Assembly: GCA_947492175.1 (NCBI GenBank)
Contig: CANLMQ010000007.1
Coordinates: forward strand, 62,001-126,000
Direction: 5' to 3'
Length of the DNA stretch: 64,000 bases
Origin: an uncultured Draconibacterium sp.
GTDB taxonomy: Bacteria > Bacteroidota > Bacteroidia > Bacteroidales > Prolixibacteraceae
Positions 32,333-41,470 of the stretch are shown piece by piece. The notes below the pieces were generated by a model. The model was not told the origin of the DNA. It saw only the letters and a list, made by a program, of their open reading frames with translations, and made no database searches. Both the position numbers and the translations under genes were made by a program. How positions within the stretch are numbered: the stretch's first letter is position 1; the number at the start of each line of letters is the position of its first letter.

Positions 32333-35300
32333 CTATTTTTCAAGTTCCAGCGAAAAAGAAAAAGAGCTTGGTTGAGCCGGAATACAATACTCCGGATGCA
32401 CAGGAGCTCCCCAGCTGTTATCGCCTCCAACTCCCATTTGCATGAAATCAATCATCCAGGTTACCAACTCTCCTTTTTGAACAGAACCTCCATGTTTATT
32501 GGGTTCACCCTTTTTCTTGTGATACAAACGTGAGTAATCGAAAGGTAATATATTTACACTCAAAGGTTTTTCTGCTTTCAGGAGCCAGGTATAATCACCA
32601 ACGCTACTTACCTTCATCCAACGAACATCGGTTTTATTACCGGTTTCCTGGGCCCGTACATAAGGGTGATATTGTTCCCAAAGTGTACCGGAATACAAAG
32701 CAACTGTAGCAGATATTTTTCTGTCGGAATAGCTTTCGTGCGGACCACGACCAAACCACTCGAGCTCCTCATACGCTTTGGGTAGCCTCATTTTAATACC
32801 CAACCGTGGAAGCATTGGCAGGTCTTCTTTTCCTGGTTCATAGGAAGCTTTAATATCAACCTTACCCGATACATTGAAAGTATAAACCAGTTCAAACTCT
32901 CCCAGAGAATCGGGCAGTTTGAATAATGTGGAAATAACCGGACGAGAATATTTATCTCTGAGAATTTCCATCTTTACCAGTTTTCGGTTTTCGCCTGCAA
33001 ACTTCCAGACTTTCAAACGCGATGGCATCCCGTTACCGAGGTCGTTATCTGTTGGTGCCCGCCAAAAATAAGGTTCAATACCACTAACTAAATGTTCCTG
33101 GCCGTTCTTTTTATAAGAAATCATTTGCCCCTTTATTTTATTGAACTGAACTAAATATTTCTCATTTCCTATTGATAATTTGTTTTCAGAATCATTAACA
33201 ACCAATTCCTCTCCGGATAAAACCTCATCCACATTTTTCTGATACCAAGGCATTCGAAACTGTTCGAAAGCAAGCTCATGACCTTTAGGGACCAGCTCTG
33301 TTTCAGTTTTTGTATAAGCTGAAATCCGAAGAAAATATTCTGTACCCTTTTTAATTTCCGACTTGATAAAAGGTATGCGAACTACATTTCGCCCCGAAGC
33401 ATTTGTTTTTGGAACATCCACTTCTCCTTGCTGAATAAGCTTTCCATTTGCTTCAAGCTTCCAACGGAAAATAAAATTATCCAGTGAAATAAAGTCGAAT
33501 TTATTTTGAACCTCAATTTGATTATCGGAACCGCTTACTTGTTTAAATCCGATAGGTTGATATACCTTTTTCACCTCCCATATATGAGGATGGAGCGAGC
33601 GGTCGGCAGCCACTAAACCATTGGCACAGAAATTGGAATCGTTAGGCACTTTGTACACTCCCATATCGCCACCATAAGCCCAAATCTTATTCCCGTTTTT
33701 ATCAGTCTTCATAAAGGTTTGATCAACCCAATCCCAAATAAATCCTCCCTGAAATTGCCTGTATCTCTCCACCATATCCCAGTAGTCTTGTAAGTTCCCC
33801 ACACTGTTTCCCATGGCATGTGCATATTCGCACAAAATTATCGGGCGTTTGGGAGATTTTTCCAGGTACTTATGAATTTTGTAAAAACGGGCATACATCG
33901 GACAATAAATATCGGTATTCCAATCTTCACCTGAGTCTTCACTTTGTACCGGACGACTATCATCTTTTGCCTTCAACCAGCTGTAGGTAGCTTCGAAATT
34001 TTTACCGCGTCCGGTTTCGTTGCCCAGCGACCAAATTATAACTGAAGTATAGTTTTTGTCTCTCTCATACATTGAAACCGTCCTGTCCATAAAAGCCTTC
34101 TTCCAGGTTGGTTTATCGGCCAATGTTTTTTCAGGATTGTAAGGTTCGCATCCGTGCGCTTCAATATTTGCCTCATCAATCAGGTATAAACCGTATTCGT
34201 CGCAGAGTTCGTACCATCGTTCCTGATTAGGGTAATGCGAACAACGCACTGCGTTGATATTAAACTGCTTCATCAGTTGAATATCTTTTAACATCGACTC
34301 TTCAGTAACATATCTTCCGGTAACCGGATCGTGTTCATGACGATTCACCCCCCGAATGGTAACCGGTTTGCCATTTATCAGTAGTTGCCCGTATTTAATT
34401 TCGGAAGTTCTAAAACCAATTTTATGTGTAATAGTTTCCAGAACCTTACCCTTTTTATCTTCAATATTAATTACCAGTTGGTATAATTCAGGAGTTTCTG
34501 CTGTCCATTTTCTAACACCCGGTATATCAGCCGAAAAATTAACAACAGTCTTTTTGCTCTCTACTTTTATTTGTTTCGATTCTGCAAGAAATGGCGGTTT
34601 CCTGCCCGTTTCGCTTAACCAATAATTTATCTTGTACTCTATCGATTTACCCACTAAATTCTGAAGTTCAACCTCTAACGAAAATTCACCATTTGTATAA
34701 GAAGTATCCAAACCGGCTTGTACTGAAAAATCCCGGATATGAACCTTTGGGCGGGCAAATAAATAAACATCCCGTTCAAAACCGCTAATCTTCCAATAGT
34801 CCTGATCTTCAAGATAACTACCATCACTAAAGCGGTACACCTCAACTGCGATTTGATTTTCGCCAACCTTAAGGTATTCTGTAATATTAAATTCGGCCGG
34901 TGTTTTACTTCCCTGACTGTAACCAACTTTCTCTCCATTCACCCACACATAAAATGCAGATCGAACGCCACCGAAATGAAGATAAACCTCTTTCCCGTTC
35001 CAGTTTTTAGGAATAGTAAAGCTACGTTTGTATGAACCTACCGGATTATAATCGTGTGGAATAAAAGGTTCGTTATTTGGGAAAGGATAAGAAACATCAG
35101 TATAAATCGGGACTCCGTATCCTTGAAGTTCCCAACTACCTGGGACAGTTATATCATTCCAACCCGACACATCATAATCTGCATTATAAAAACCAACCGG
35201 TCGTTGCGAAGGCATTTCTACCCAATTAAATTTCCAGGTCCCATTTAAAGAATGACAATTTGATGGATTTTCTTTTTGCTCATGCGCTTCCTTTTCATTC

Positions 35301-35437
35301 GGATATGGGAAAAATGCTGCCCGTGCAGGTTCTTTGTTAATCCCTATCATTTCAGGATTTTCCCAGTCGGGGTGTTCCTGTGCAAAAACAGAAGAGGTAA
35401 CAACGCAAAGTATTAAAATTCGAAAAATATGTTTCAT
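32333..35437 (-). CDS. GH2 beta-galactosidase (LacZ-type), exported
   Basis: A 1034-aa glycoside hydrolase with a signal peptide ending SSVFAQ. Domain order is LacZ-like: sugar-binding (LNGTWKFNWVEMPSQRP; YLEDQDYWKISGFERDVY), Ig-like, TIM barrel with acid/base Glu in WSLGNETGRG (near 470) and nucleophile in ILCEYAHAMGNS (near 535), and a small C-terminal beta-galactosidase domain (LPRLGIKMRLP...WFGRGPHESYSDRK). It cleaves terminal beta-galactosides released in the periplasm. It lies 2 bp from the LysO C-terminal gene, so the genes are co-transcribed. Confidence 0.95.
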   Translation of the reverse strand: MKHIFRILILCVVTSSVFAQEHPDWENPEMIGINKEPARAAFFPYPNEKEAHEQKENPSNCHSLNGTWKFNWVEMPSQRPVGFYNADYDVSGWNDITVPGSWELQGYGVPIYTDVSYPFPNNEPFIPHDYNPVGSYKRSFTIPKNWNGKEVYLHFGGVRSAFYVWVNGEKVGYSQGSKTPAEFNITEYLKVGENQIAVEVYRFSDGSYLEDQDYWKISGFERDVYLFARPKVHIRDFSVQAGLDTSYTNGEFSLEVELQNLVGKSIEYKINYWLSETGRKPPFLAESKQIKVESKKTVVNFSADIPGVRKWTAETPELYQLVINIEDKKGKVLETITHKIGFRTSEIKYGQLLINGKPVTIRGVNRHEHDPVTGRYVTEESMLKDIQLMKQFNINAVRCSHYPNQERWYELCDEYGLYLIDEANIEAHGCEPYNPEKTLADKPTWKKAFMDRTVSMYERDKNYTSVIIWSLGNETGRGKNFEATYSWLKAKDDSRPVQSEDSGEDWNTDIYCPMYARFYKIHKYLEKSPKRPIILCEYAHAMGNSVGNLQDYWDMVERYRQFQGGFIWDWVDQTFMKTDKNGNKIWAYGGDMGVYKVPNDSNFCANGLVAADRSLHPHIWEVKKVYQPIGFKQVSGSDNQIEVQNKFDFISLDNFIFRWKLEANGKLIQQGEVDVPKTNASGRNVVRIPFIKSEIKKGTEYFLRISAYTKTETELVPKGHELAFEQFRMPWYQKNVDEVLSGEELVVNDSENKLSIGNEKYLVQFNKIKGQMISYKKNGQEHLVSGIEPYFWRAPTDNDLGNGMPSRLKVWKFAGENRKLVKMEILRDKYSRPVISTLFKLPDSLGEFELVYTFNVSGKVDIKASYEPGKEDLPMLPRLGIKMRLPKAYEELEWFGRGPHESYSDRKISATVALYSGTLWEQYHPYVRAQETGNKTDVRWMKVSSVGDYTWLLKAEKPLSVNILPFDYSRLYHKKKGEPNKHGGSVQKGELVTWMIDFMQMGVGGDNSWGAPVHPEYCIPAQPSSFSFSLELEK

Positions 35438-35439
35438 AA

Positions 35440-36045
35440 CTAAAGTACTTCTAAAATAAAACTAACTAAAAAGGGAACAAGAATGGTTAATACAATCCCA
35501 CTAAAGATGGCAATAATGCCCCACTCTTTGCCCGAATATTTCACAATTATTGGCATGGTTGTGTCCATAGAAGTTGCGCCACCGGAGGCAATTCCTGCCA
35601 GTTTACCAAAATAAATAACTAAAAGCGGAGTAGCAAGCAAGGTTATTATCTCTCTCAGGATGTTTGAAAGAAGTGCAATAACTCCCAGTGTTTCGCCGCT
35701 GATTTGAGAAATAAAAATGCTGGAGAGACTGTAATATCCAAAGCCGGCGCCAACAGCCATCGATTCCTTTATACCGAGGTCGGACATAAAATACCCAACT
35801 AAAGCCGATCCGGCAAGCGTACCTATGATTATCCCCACCGGAATTAAAAGAATTTTCAGGTTCATCTGTTTTATTACTTTCCACGATTCTTTGTCGGCAC
35901 CAATGCTTATGCCTACCAGAAACATTAGCCCGTAAAGCGCATACATGCTATAATCATTATCCGTAATAAACTGTGGTAAGTAATCGAATACCCCAAATAA
36001 AACACCAAGTGCAAAAAACATCAGAATAATTATACTATTCTTCAT
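35440..36045 (-). CDS. LysO-family lysine exporter, C-terminal half
   Basis: A 201-aa membrane protein with about six hydrophobic segments. It matches the C-terminal part of LysO/YbjE (DUF340), with MFLVGISIGADKESW and the long glycine-rich GAGFGYYSLSSIFISQISG. E. coli LysO is one chain of about 300 residues; here the N-terminal third is a separate gene overlapping by 11 bp. Together they should form one inner-membrane exporter of lysine and analogues. A split arrangement is common in Bacteroidota, so this need not be a frameshift. Confidence 0.85.
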   Translation of the reverse strand: MKNSIIILMFFALGVLFGVFDYLPQFITDNDYSMYALYGLMFLVGISIGADKESWKVIKQMNLKILLIPVGIIIGTLAGSALVGYFMSDLGIKESMAVGAGFGYYSLSSIFISQISGETLGVIALLSNILREIITLLATPLLVIYFGKLAGIASGGATSMDTTMPIIVKYSGKEWGIIAIFSGIVLTILVPFLVSFILEVL

Positions 36046-36334
36046 TTTTCCCTCCTTTTATTTTTTGAGAAGCAAACATAGTTTTGTAGAGTGCCCACGA
36101 AACAAGTACACTACCGCCAATTGCCCCTAATGTTATCATCAAGGCCTTTATTCCAATTGTATCCAGATTTGAAATAATCTGTTCATTAATTCCCACTGAA
36201 ATCCCCAATAAAAAAAGTAAAAGATAGATGGCATAACTAATGAGTTTATCCACTGCCTTTATCAATTTCGGAATTCGATCCAGGAATAATCCCAACGCAA
36301 TTCCAATCGTCATTACTACAACTACTGTTATCAT
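36035..36334 (-). CDS. LysO-family lysine exporter, N-terminal part
   Basis: A 99-aa membrane protein with three hydrophobic segments (MITVVVVMTIGIALGLFLDR, ISYAIYLLLFLLGISVG, and 66-85). It matches the N-terminal domain of LysO, and the inner repeat LLFLLGISVGINEQ parallels MFLVGISIGADKE in its partner, as expected for an internally duplicated transporter. It ends inside the start of the partner gene and begins 6 bp after the M6 protease gene, so it is in the PUL operon. Confidence 0.82.
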   Translation of the reverse strand: MITVVVVMTIGIALGLFLDRIPKLIKAVDKLISYAIYLLLFLLGISVGINEQIISNLDTIGIKALMITLGAIGGSVLVSWALYKTMFASQKIKGGKNEE

Positions 36335-36340
36335 TTTCTC

Positions 36341-38998
36341 CTAATCAATCTTTATTTTACAAATATTACTCTTCCCATTAAAATCGGTTATTCTCAAAAA
36401 ATATATTCCCGGCATCATTCCTGAAACGTTTATTTTATTGCGGTTTCCGCTAAGGTCAAAAAAGCCGGTAACTGTTCCATGAATATTAAACAATTCAGCA
36501 TTTTTAAGTTGGTTAGAACTTTCGATCCAGAGATTATCTTTTACGGGATTTGGATAGACTTTCGTATCTGTTCCCGACATATTAGCAACTCCAACTCCAC
36601 CTGTATGTATGGTCACATTATCTATTTCCCAGAAATAAGTATGTGAGTTGCTCTTAAAAGCAACAAAACCTGTTTTCCCGGCTGCTGCCCCTAAACTAAC
36701 CAAACCACTATTTTGCCAATCTTCAATATTCTCCTGGCTAAAAGCAAGGGTCGATATGGTTTGCCAATTTACCTTATCCTCCGAGAATTCAATATTGATA
36801 TAATGAATAGGTTTTGTATCGGGCCAACTGTTATCCCAGCCTCTAATTTCATCAAAAGAAAGTTTAGGCGCTACCATTTCTGAAAAGTCTATTTCCGGGG
36901 AGATCAAACGAAACTCAGAAGAGCCATTACCAAACCAATTCTCCACCGATTTTAAACAACGATTACCAACAGCTGGTGAACAAGTAAATTCGGCAACATC
37001 GCAATGAATCTGTTCAGTATTGGTAACTGTCCATTTCATTCCTTCTCCGGTCTTCATTTCCACAATCCAGTTATCGGGTGTTTCATTCTCGTCATACAAT
37101 TCAAAACCTTCATGCCAAATTACATTTTGGTCATAAGGATCTCTAAACCGAACCTGAAACATTAACGAATCAGTTAAAGTTTCAAATTCGCCCGATGTGG
37201 CAAAAATATCATCTTTAAATTGAAGAACAAGATCATTAACGGAATGAACGGAGTCGTGAGACAAAGCGCAACCTTCCATCGAAAGGATGGCACTAGTACT
37301 ATCCTGAAGTTGAATATTGCAGACCAATCCCTCAGGGATATTACTTAGCGAATATTTTTCGGATGACAAAATTCCCGGTTGAAATGCCCATTTAACTCCA
37401 AGCAGGTTAATTTCAGCAATATTTGAAATCTGGCCTTTGTTTTCAGGCGACTCCCGAAAAACAGAAGTAGTCGCCAATAGTTTTGGCGTGCTTTTCACTA
37501 GTTTAAAAGTTACCGTATCATTTGTCTCCTTAATACTTTGGATATTAACACCACTATAGTCTCCGTTAAAAAGATTACTCGACGGAATACTCTCTGCATT
37601 AAAACTGGTTACCTCTTTGGAGCCGGGAAAAAGATCGCCGGCAGCACCTCTGTCTTTTGCATTGTATAAACCATCGGCAATGTTAAAATCTGCTTCAACA
37701 AGTCGAATACCCGGATTATCACGATCGTTGTTTATTGCCGCATCTGATTTTAGTTTTTGCTCGTTGCAATGATAAATTGCCAATCCTGTTCCCGGCAAAC
37801 GATAATCGATCCCTTTTTTCTGCCGGTTCTCAAACAAATAGTATTCATTCGGATTTGTTGTATTCACACGAACAAGCTGATTGGCATTCGATGATGCACT
37901 TAAGCACAAGTTTTCCTCCTCATCAGATCTTAAAACCAATGGTACCTCCCATCCCAGTTTCACCCTGCACCAGGCGCTAAAATTACCCGGTCGTGCTTCG
38001 TTTAGCCATGGCCCGGCGGCCATCATGCACCAATACCCCAATCCGTTAGATTTTCCTGTTCCATCATATAAATCTGGTAAACCCATTGTATGACCCAATT
38101 CATGGCATTTCATTCCAATACCTGCATTGGAGCTTCGCCTTAACTCGCAACCAATGTTATAACTGTCAATGGTTTTGCCATCAATTGTTAAAGCACCGGC
38201 TCCTGTTCCGCTCAACGACCATGAATGTGCCCATATGTATTTCTCGTCGCCAATTTCTTCAGCTCCCAAACCAGCATGCACAATTATCACACAATCTACA
38301 TCTCCGTCATTGTCATTATCATATTCTGAAAAATCAATCCCCAACGACTTAGCTTCGTTAATAGCCTTTTTTGCAAGATATCCGGCTTTATACATTCCCT
38401 TTTCTTCAGAATAAACAGTGTGCGCCTCGTTCGCGTTTACCCAACCGACTACATCAAAAGAGAGATTTATCTTTCCATGCGAAGAAAGTTTGAAATACTC
38501 GGCAAGCGACAGGTTTCCTTTGTAGCCATCCTGGTTAAACATTCTTTCAATATCTTCAACCGTTCTTGAATGCTTCAAGTCGGAATATTCAACGCAAATA
38601 ACAGGCAGTTTTACTTCTCCGGTTGCTGGAACACCTCCTACACCGCTTCCACTTTTTAGCAACAGAACTTCGCTGTTCTGTTTGCCCGAATACTTTGAGT
38701 TCTCTTCGAGAAATGCCTTTAACCAAGCATCGGGTTTTTCAGAAACCGCAATTCCCGATGTTTTCCAAATTCCGCTATCCTTTATTGCATATTCAAAGAT
38801 CCTATCTTTTTGAAACACACGATATCCTTCATCGGTTTCCAGCCAGTGGTTTGCATAGTCACCTTTTCTGTTAATTGTTGAAATGTAATTACCTTGCTCA
38901 ATTTGAAAAGAAAGAGGATTTAACTGACTAATGTTTTGTGCATTACCGATCGAAAAAACCAAGATAAAAAAAAGGGTGTGTAATATTTTTTGTTGCAT
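36341..38998 (-). CDS. M6-family metalloprotease with T9SS sorting domain
   Basis: An 885-aa secreted protease. The signal peptide ends SIGNAQ. The zinc site is CHELGHTMGLPDLYD (near 298) with the downstream Met-turn region GYWCMMAAG, typical of immune-inhibitor-A (M6) peptidases. The region from about 620 to 810 resembles a jelly-roll/MAM-type domain (IEFSEDKVNWQTIS). The final 75 residues (VYPNPVKDNLWIESS to the end) are a type A C-terminal sorting domain for type IX secretion, so it ends up on the surface or outside the cell. A protease inside a sugar operon suggests a glycoprotein target. Confidence 0.93.
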   Translation of the reverse strand: MQQKILHTLFFILVFSIGNAQNISQLNPLSFQIEQGNYISTINRKGDYANHWLETDEGYRVFQKDRIFEYAIKDSGIWKTSGIAVSEKPDAWLKAFLEENSKYSGKQNSEVLLLKSGSGVGGVPATGEVKLPVICVEYSDLKHSRTVEDIERMFNQDGYKGNLSLAEYFKLSSHGKINLSFDVVGWVNANEAHTVYSEEKGMYKAGYLAKKAINEAKSLGIDFSEYDNDNDGDVDCVIIVHAGLGAEEIGDEKYIWAHSWSLSGTGAGALTIDGKTIDSYNIGCELRRSSNAGIGMKCHELGHTMGLPDLYDGTGKSNGLGYWCMMAAGPWLNEARPGNFSAWCRVKLGWEVPLVLRSDEEENLCLSASSNANQLVRVNTTNPNEYYLFENRQKKGIDYRLPGTGLAIYHCNEQKLKSDAAINNDRDNPGIRLVEADFNIADGLYNAKDRGAAGDLFPGSKEVTSFNAESIPSSNLFNGDYSGVNIQSIKETNDTVTFKLVKSTPKLLATTSVFRESPENKGQISNIAEINLLGVKWAFQPGILSSEKYSLSNIPEGLVCNIQLQDSTSAILSMEGCALSHDSVHSVNDLVLQFKDDIFATSGEFETLTDSLMFQVRFRDPYDQNVIWHEGFELYDENETPDNWIVEMKTGEGMKWTVTNTEQIHCDVAEFTCSPAVGNRCLKSVENWFGNGSSEFRLISPEIDFSEMVAPKLSFDEIRGWDNSWPDTKPIHYINIEFSEDKVNWQTISTLAFSQENIEDWQNSGLVSLGAAAGKTGFVAFKSNSHTYFWEIDNVTIHTGGVGVANMSGTDTKVYPNPVKDNLWIESSNQLKNAELFNIHGTVTGFFDLSGNRNKINVSGMMPGIYFLRITDFNGKSNICKIKID

Positions 38999-39112
38999 TA
39001 TTTCGTCGAATAATATTTAAGTGTTGGTAAAAAAAGACGGCAAAGTAAAATTACTTTACCGCCAATCTAACCAAACTTTATCTATGAAAATTTAAATCCT
39101 GTTAATCTGGTT

Positions 39113-39937
39113 CTAATTCTTTTCCATTTTGCAGGTTTCCTGGCACCATGGAAAACTTCCTGCAGTTCCATCATCGGTGATAAAATCAAACTGGGTAAAA
39201 ACAATTTCCATTTTTGAATTGTCCATCACACCGATCAAATCATTTTTCAGGTACCAGTCGCCCATTTCGTCCCAACCCCAACTCAGGAAAGCACCGGCTG
39301 GTACAATAATTTTTGGAGCATACGGATCTGAAATATCAATAGTTCCTTCCATATCCAATTCATTTCCCCAAAAATTGTAGAGGATTACTTTGTAATTTTC
39401 TCCTGAAACAGCACGTATTTCCATATCTCGTTCCCAGCCATCAGCAACGTATGTATAGTCGCCCAACCAGGCACTTACATCAATAATGGTCTTTTTCAGT
39501 ATAAGTTCTGCACCTGTTTCTGCCTTTCGGGCCGGTGCAGCTACTGATGCTATTAGCAGAGCTACCGTTTTGTTCACATCGGCTTCCAAAGCATCACGGT
39601 CGATGGAAAATGGCACAGAGGCGTAAGATTCTCCCGCTTTTATGGTAACAGAAGCAGCCTCCAAAACAAACTCGCTCCCAATAACAGCAGTGGTATTTGC
39701 CTCATCAATCTCTACGGTAACGTTAATATCCGTTTCAAGACTTTGCCCCATAAGACGCACTCTTATTTCAGGAATCTTGTCCACATCAGTTAAAACAATA
39801 TTGGCATTGTATGTCTCGCTATCGAAAAGAACAACGGGTTCCTGCTGCTCTAGGTCGTCAATTCCATCGGTTTCGCAGCCCGTAAAAAAGCCTGCAATAA
39901 GAATAATTGCGATATATAATATTTTTGTCTTCTTCAT
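39113..39937 (-). CDS. Surface lipoprotein at the SusE/F position
   Basis: A 274-aa lipoprotein with lipobox FFTGC. Residues 30-150 look like Ig/Calx-beta-type domains as in DUF1735/DUF4843 proteins (IRVRLMGQSLETDINVTVEI); residues 155-270 form a second beta domain with many Trp (WGWDEMGDWYLKNDL). It follows SusD by 12 bp. Proteins at this position bind glycan at the cell surface or help capture it. I do not recognise a precise family. Confidence 0.75.
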   Translation of the reverse strand: MKKTKILYIAIILIAGFFTGCETDGIDDLEQQEPVVLFDSETYNANIVLTDVDKIPEIRVRLMGQSLETDINVTVEIDEANTTAVIGSEFVLEAASVTIKAGESYASVPFSIDRDALEADVNKTVALLIASVAAPARKAETGAELILKKTIIDVSAWLGDYTYVADGWERDMEIRAVSGENYKVILYNFWGNELDMEGTIDISDPYAPKIIVPAGAFLSWGWDEMGDWYLKNDLIGVMDNSKMEIVFTQFDFITDDGTAGSFPWCQETCKMEKN

Positions 39938-39949
39938 TATGTGTTTATT

Positions 39950-41458
39950 TTAAAGTTCAGAGTTTGTATTTTTTTCTGACTCAGGAATCGGGAAGAAAGC
40001 GTGCAGCGCAGAGCTAAAATTTTCTGCTCCAATTTTGCTACTGCTTTTCATTGCATTCTCGAGTTCGCTCTGTCCCCATCGTCTTAAATCAAAGAACCTG
40101 TGTCCTTCGTAAGCCAGTTCAACCGCACGTTCGTGTTTGATTTTTTCGCGTAATTCTCCTTGCGAGAGGCTGTTTTCCAAAGCAGGCATATCCGCACGTG
40201 CCCGAACCTGATTTACAAATGTTACTGCTTCCGATGATTTATTATTTTCGTTCAACGCTTCAGCGTACATTAACAATACATCTGCATAACGCATTACAGG
40301 TACGTTTTGTGACGAATACCATGGATCGTTATCGTATTCAGGCCTGTCAGACAGCGTGTATTTTCGTAAAATCACCCTTTCAGAATCTTCACCAAACCAA
40401 TCGCCATATGAATAACCAAACACATCCACATCAGTATCATTGAAAAAGATGGTTTGGTACATTCTTGAGTCGTATTTGCCGGTTGATGCCACTTTCCCTT
40501 CGGTTTTAAATACATCGAGTAATTTGCTGCTGGCTTCAATATTTCCCCAACCACCAAGTTCGCTTGGTGAAGTAAATTTACCTAACACATGACCAATGTG
40601 ACGACCATTTGAACGGATAGCAGAATACTGAATTTCAAATACTGCCTCTTCACTGTTCTCATTGGTTCCATCAAAAAGACTTTGATAATTATCAACCAAA
40701 GCATAATTCCCTACACCATTCACCGCAAGCTTTTTAAGCTCCATTTCAGCTTCAGCCCATTTCCCCTGGTATAAATAAGCTTTGCCCAAGTAACCGATAG
40801 CCGCTCCTTTGGTCGCGCGTCCTATATTTTCATCGTCATACATTTCAGGCAAGTCATTAGCTGCAGCCATAAAATCAGCTTCAATAAGTTGCCATGCTTC
40901 TTCTCTTGTACTCAAACCTTTCGACAATTCATCTTCGCTCGATGGTGCTTTTTCGCGAACAATTATCTGCTCCCAATTATTCAACAGTCTAAAATGAAGA
41001 AATCCCCTTAAAAATTGGGCTTCAGCAATTATTTGTTGACGTTTCTCCGGTTTAATCTTATCATCAGTCATTTCTGCAACCTTTTCCATCACTTGGTTGG
41101 CATGAAACAGGCCACGATAGGCATCCTGCCAGTAAATAGTGCTTCGCGAATTACCATCGGTATTGGTAAAAGTAGATATAGCACTCCAATCCGGGTAATT
41201 CCATGAATCGGGCCCCGGCTTGCATAAATCAGAACGGAAATGTTCCACAACAAAATTCACCTCTGAAACATCCCACCGATTGGCCGCACCGAGTTGTGCA
41301 TAAGCGGTTGCCAACGCTGCTTCGGCGTCATCAATATTCCTGTAATACGATTCAGAGGTAAGTTTATCCTCGGGCACCTGAGTTAAAAATTCATCTTCGT
41401 TACACCCAATGTTAAAGAACATTAAGGCGATTACGGCTGTATATATAAATTTATTCAT
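39950..41458 (-). CDS. RagB/SusD-family nutrient-binding lipoprotein (PUL 1)
   Basis: A 502-aa SusD homologue. Lipobox FFNIGC, mature opening CNEDEFLTQVPEDKLTSESY, TPR helices (AEAQFLRGFLHFRLLNNWEQ), and the C-terminal signatures YADVLLMYAEALNENNKSSE and IKHERAVELAYEGHRFFDLRRW are all present. It caps the SusC channel encoded 12 bp upstream. Full length, no defects. Confidence 0.96.
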   Translation of the reverse strand: MNKFIYTAVIALMFFNIGCNEDEFLTQVPEDKLTSESYYRNIDDAEAALATAYAQLGAANRWDVSEVNFVVEHFRSDLCKPGPDSWNYPDWSAISTFTNTDGNSRSTIYWQDAYRGLFHANQVMEKVAEMTDDKIKPEKRQQIIAEAQFLRGFLHFRLLNNWEQIIVREKAPSSEDELSKGLSTREEAWQLIEADFMAAANDLPEMYDDENIGRATKGAAIGYLGKAYLYQGKWAEAEMELKKLAVNGVGNYALVDNYQSLFDGTNENSEEAVFEIQYSAIRSNGRHIGHVLGKFTSPSELGGWGNIEASSKLLDVFKTEGKVASTGKYDSRMYQTIFFNDTDVDVFGYSYGDWFGEDSERVILRKYTLSDRPEYDNDPWYSSQNVPVMRYADVLLMYAEALNENNKSSEAVTFVNQVRARADMPALENSLSQGELREKIKHERAVELAYEGHRFFDLRRWGQSELENAMKSSSKIGAENFSSALHAFFPIPESEKNTNSEL

Positions 41459-41470
41459 GATTTCTAATTT

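Noticed and set aside
38086..38414. Plus-strand frames opposite the M6 protease gene
   Set aside because: They are shadows of the protease coding sequence and carry no features of their own.
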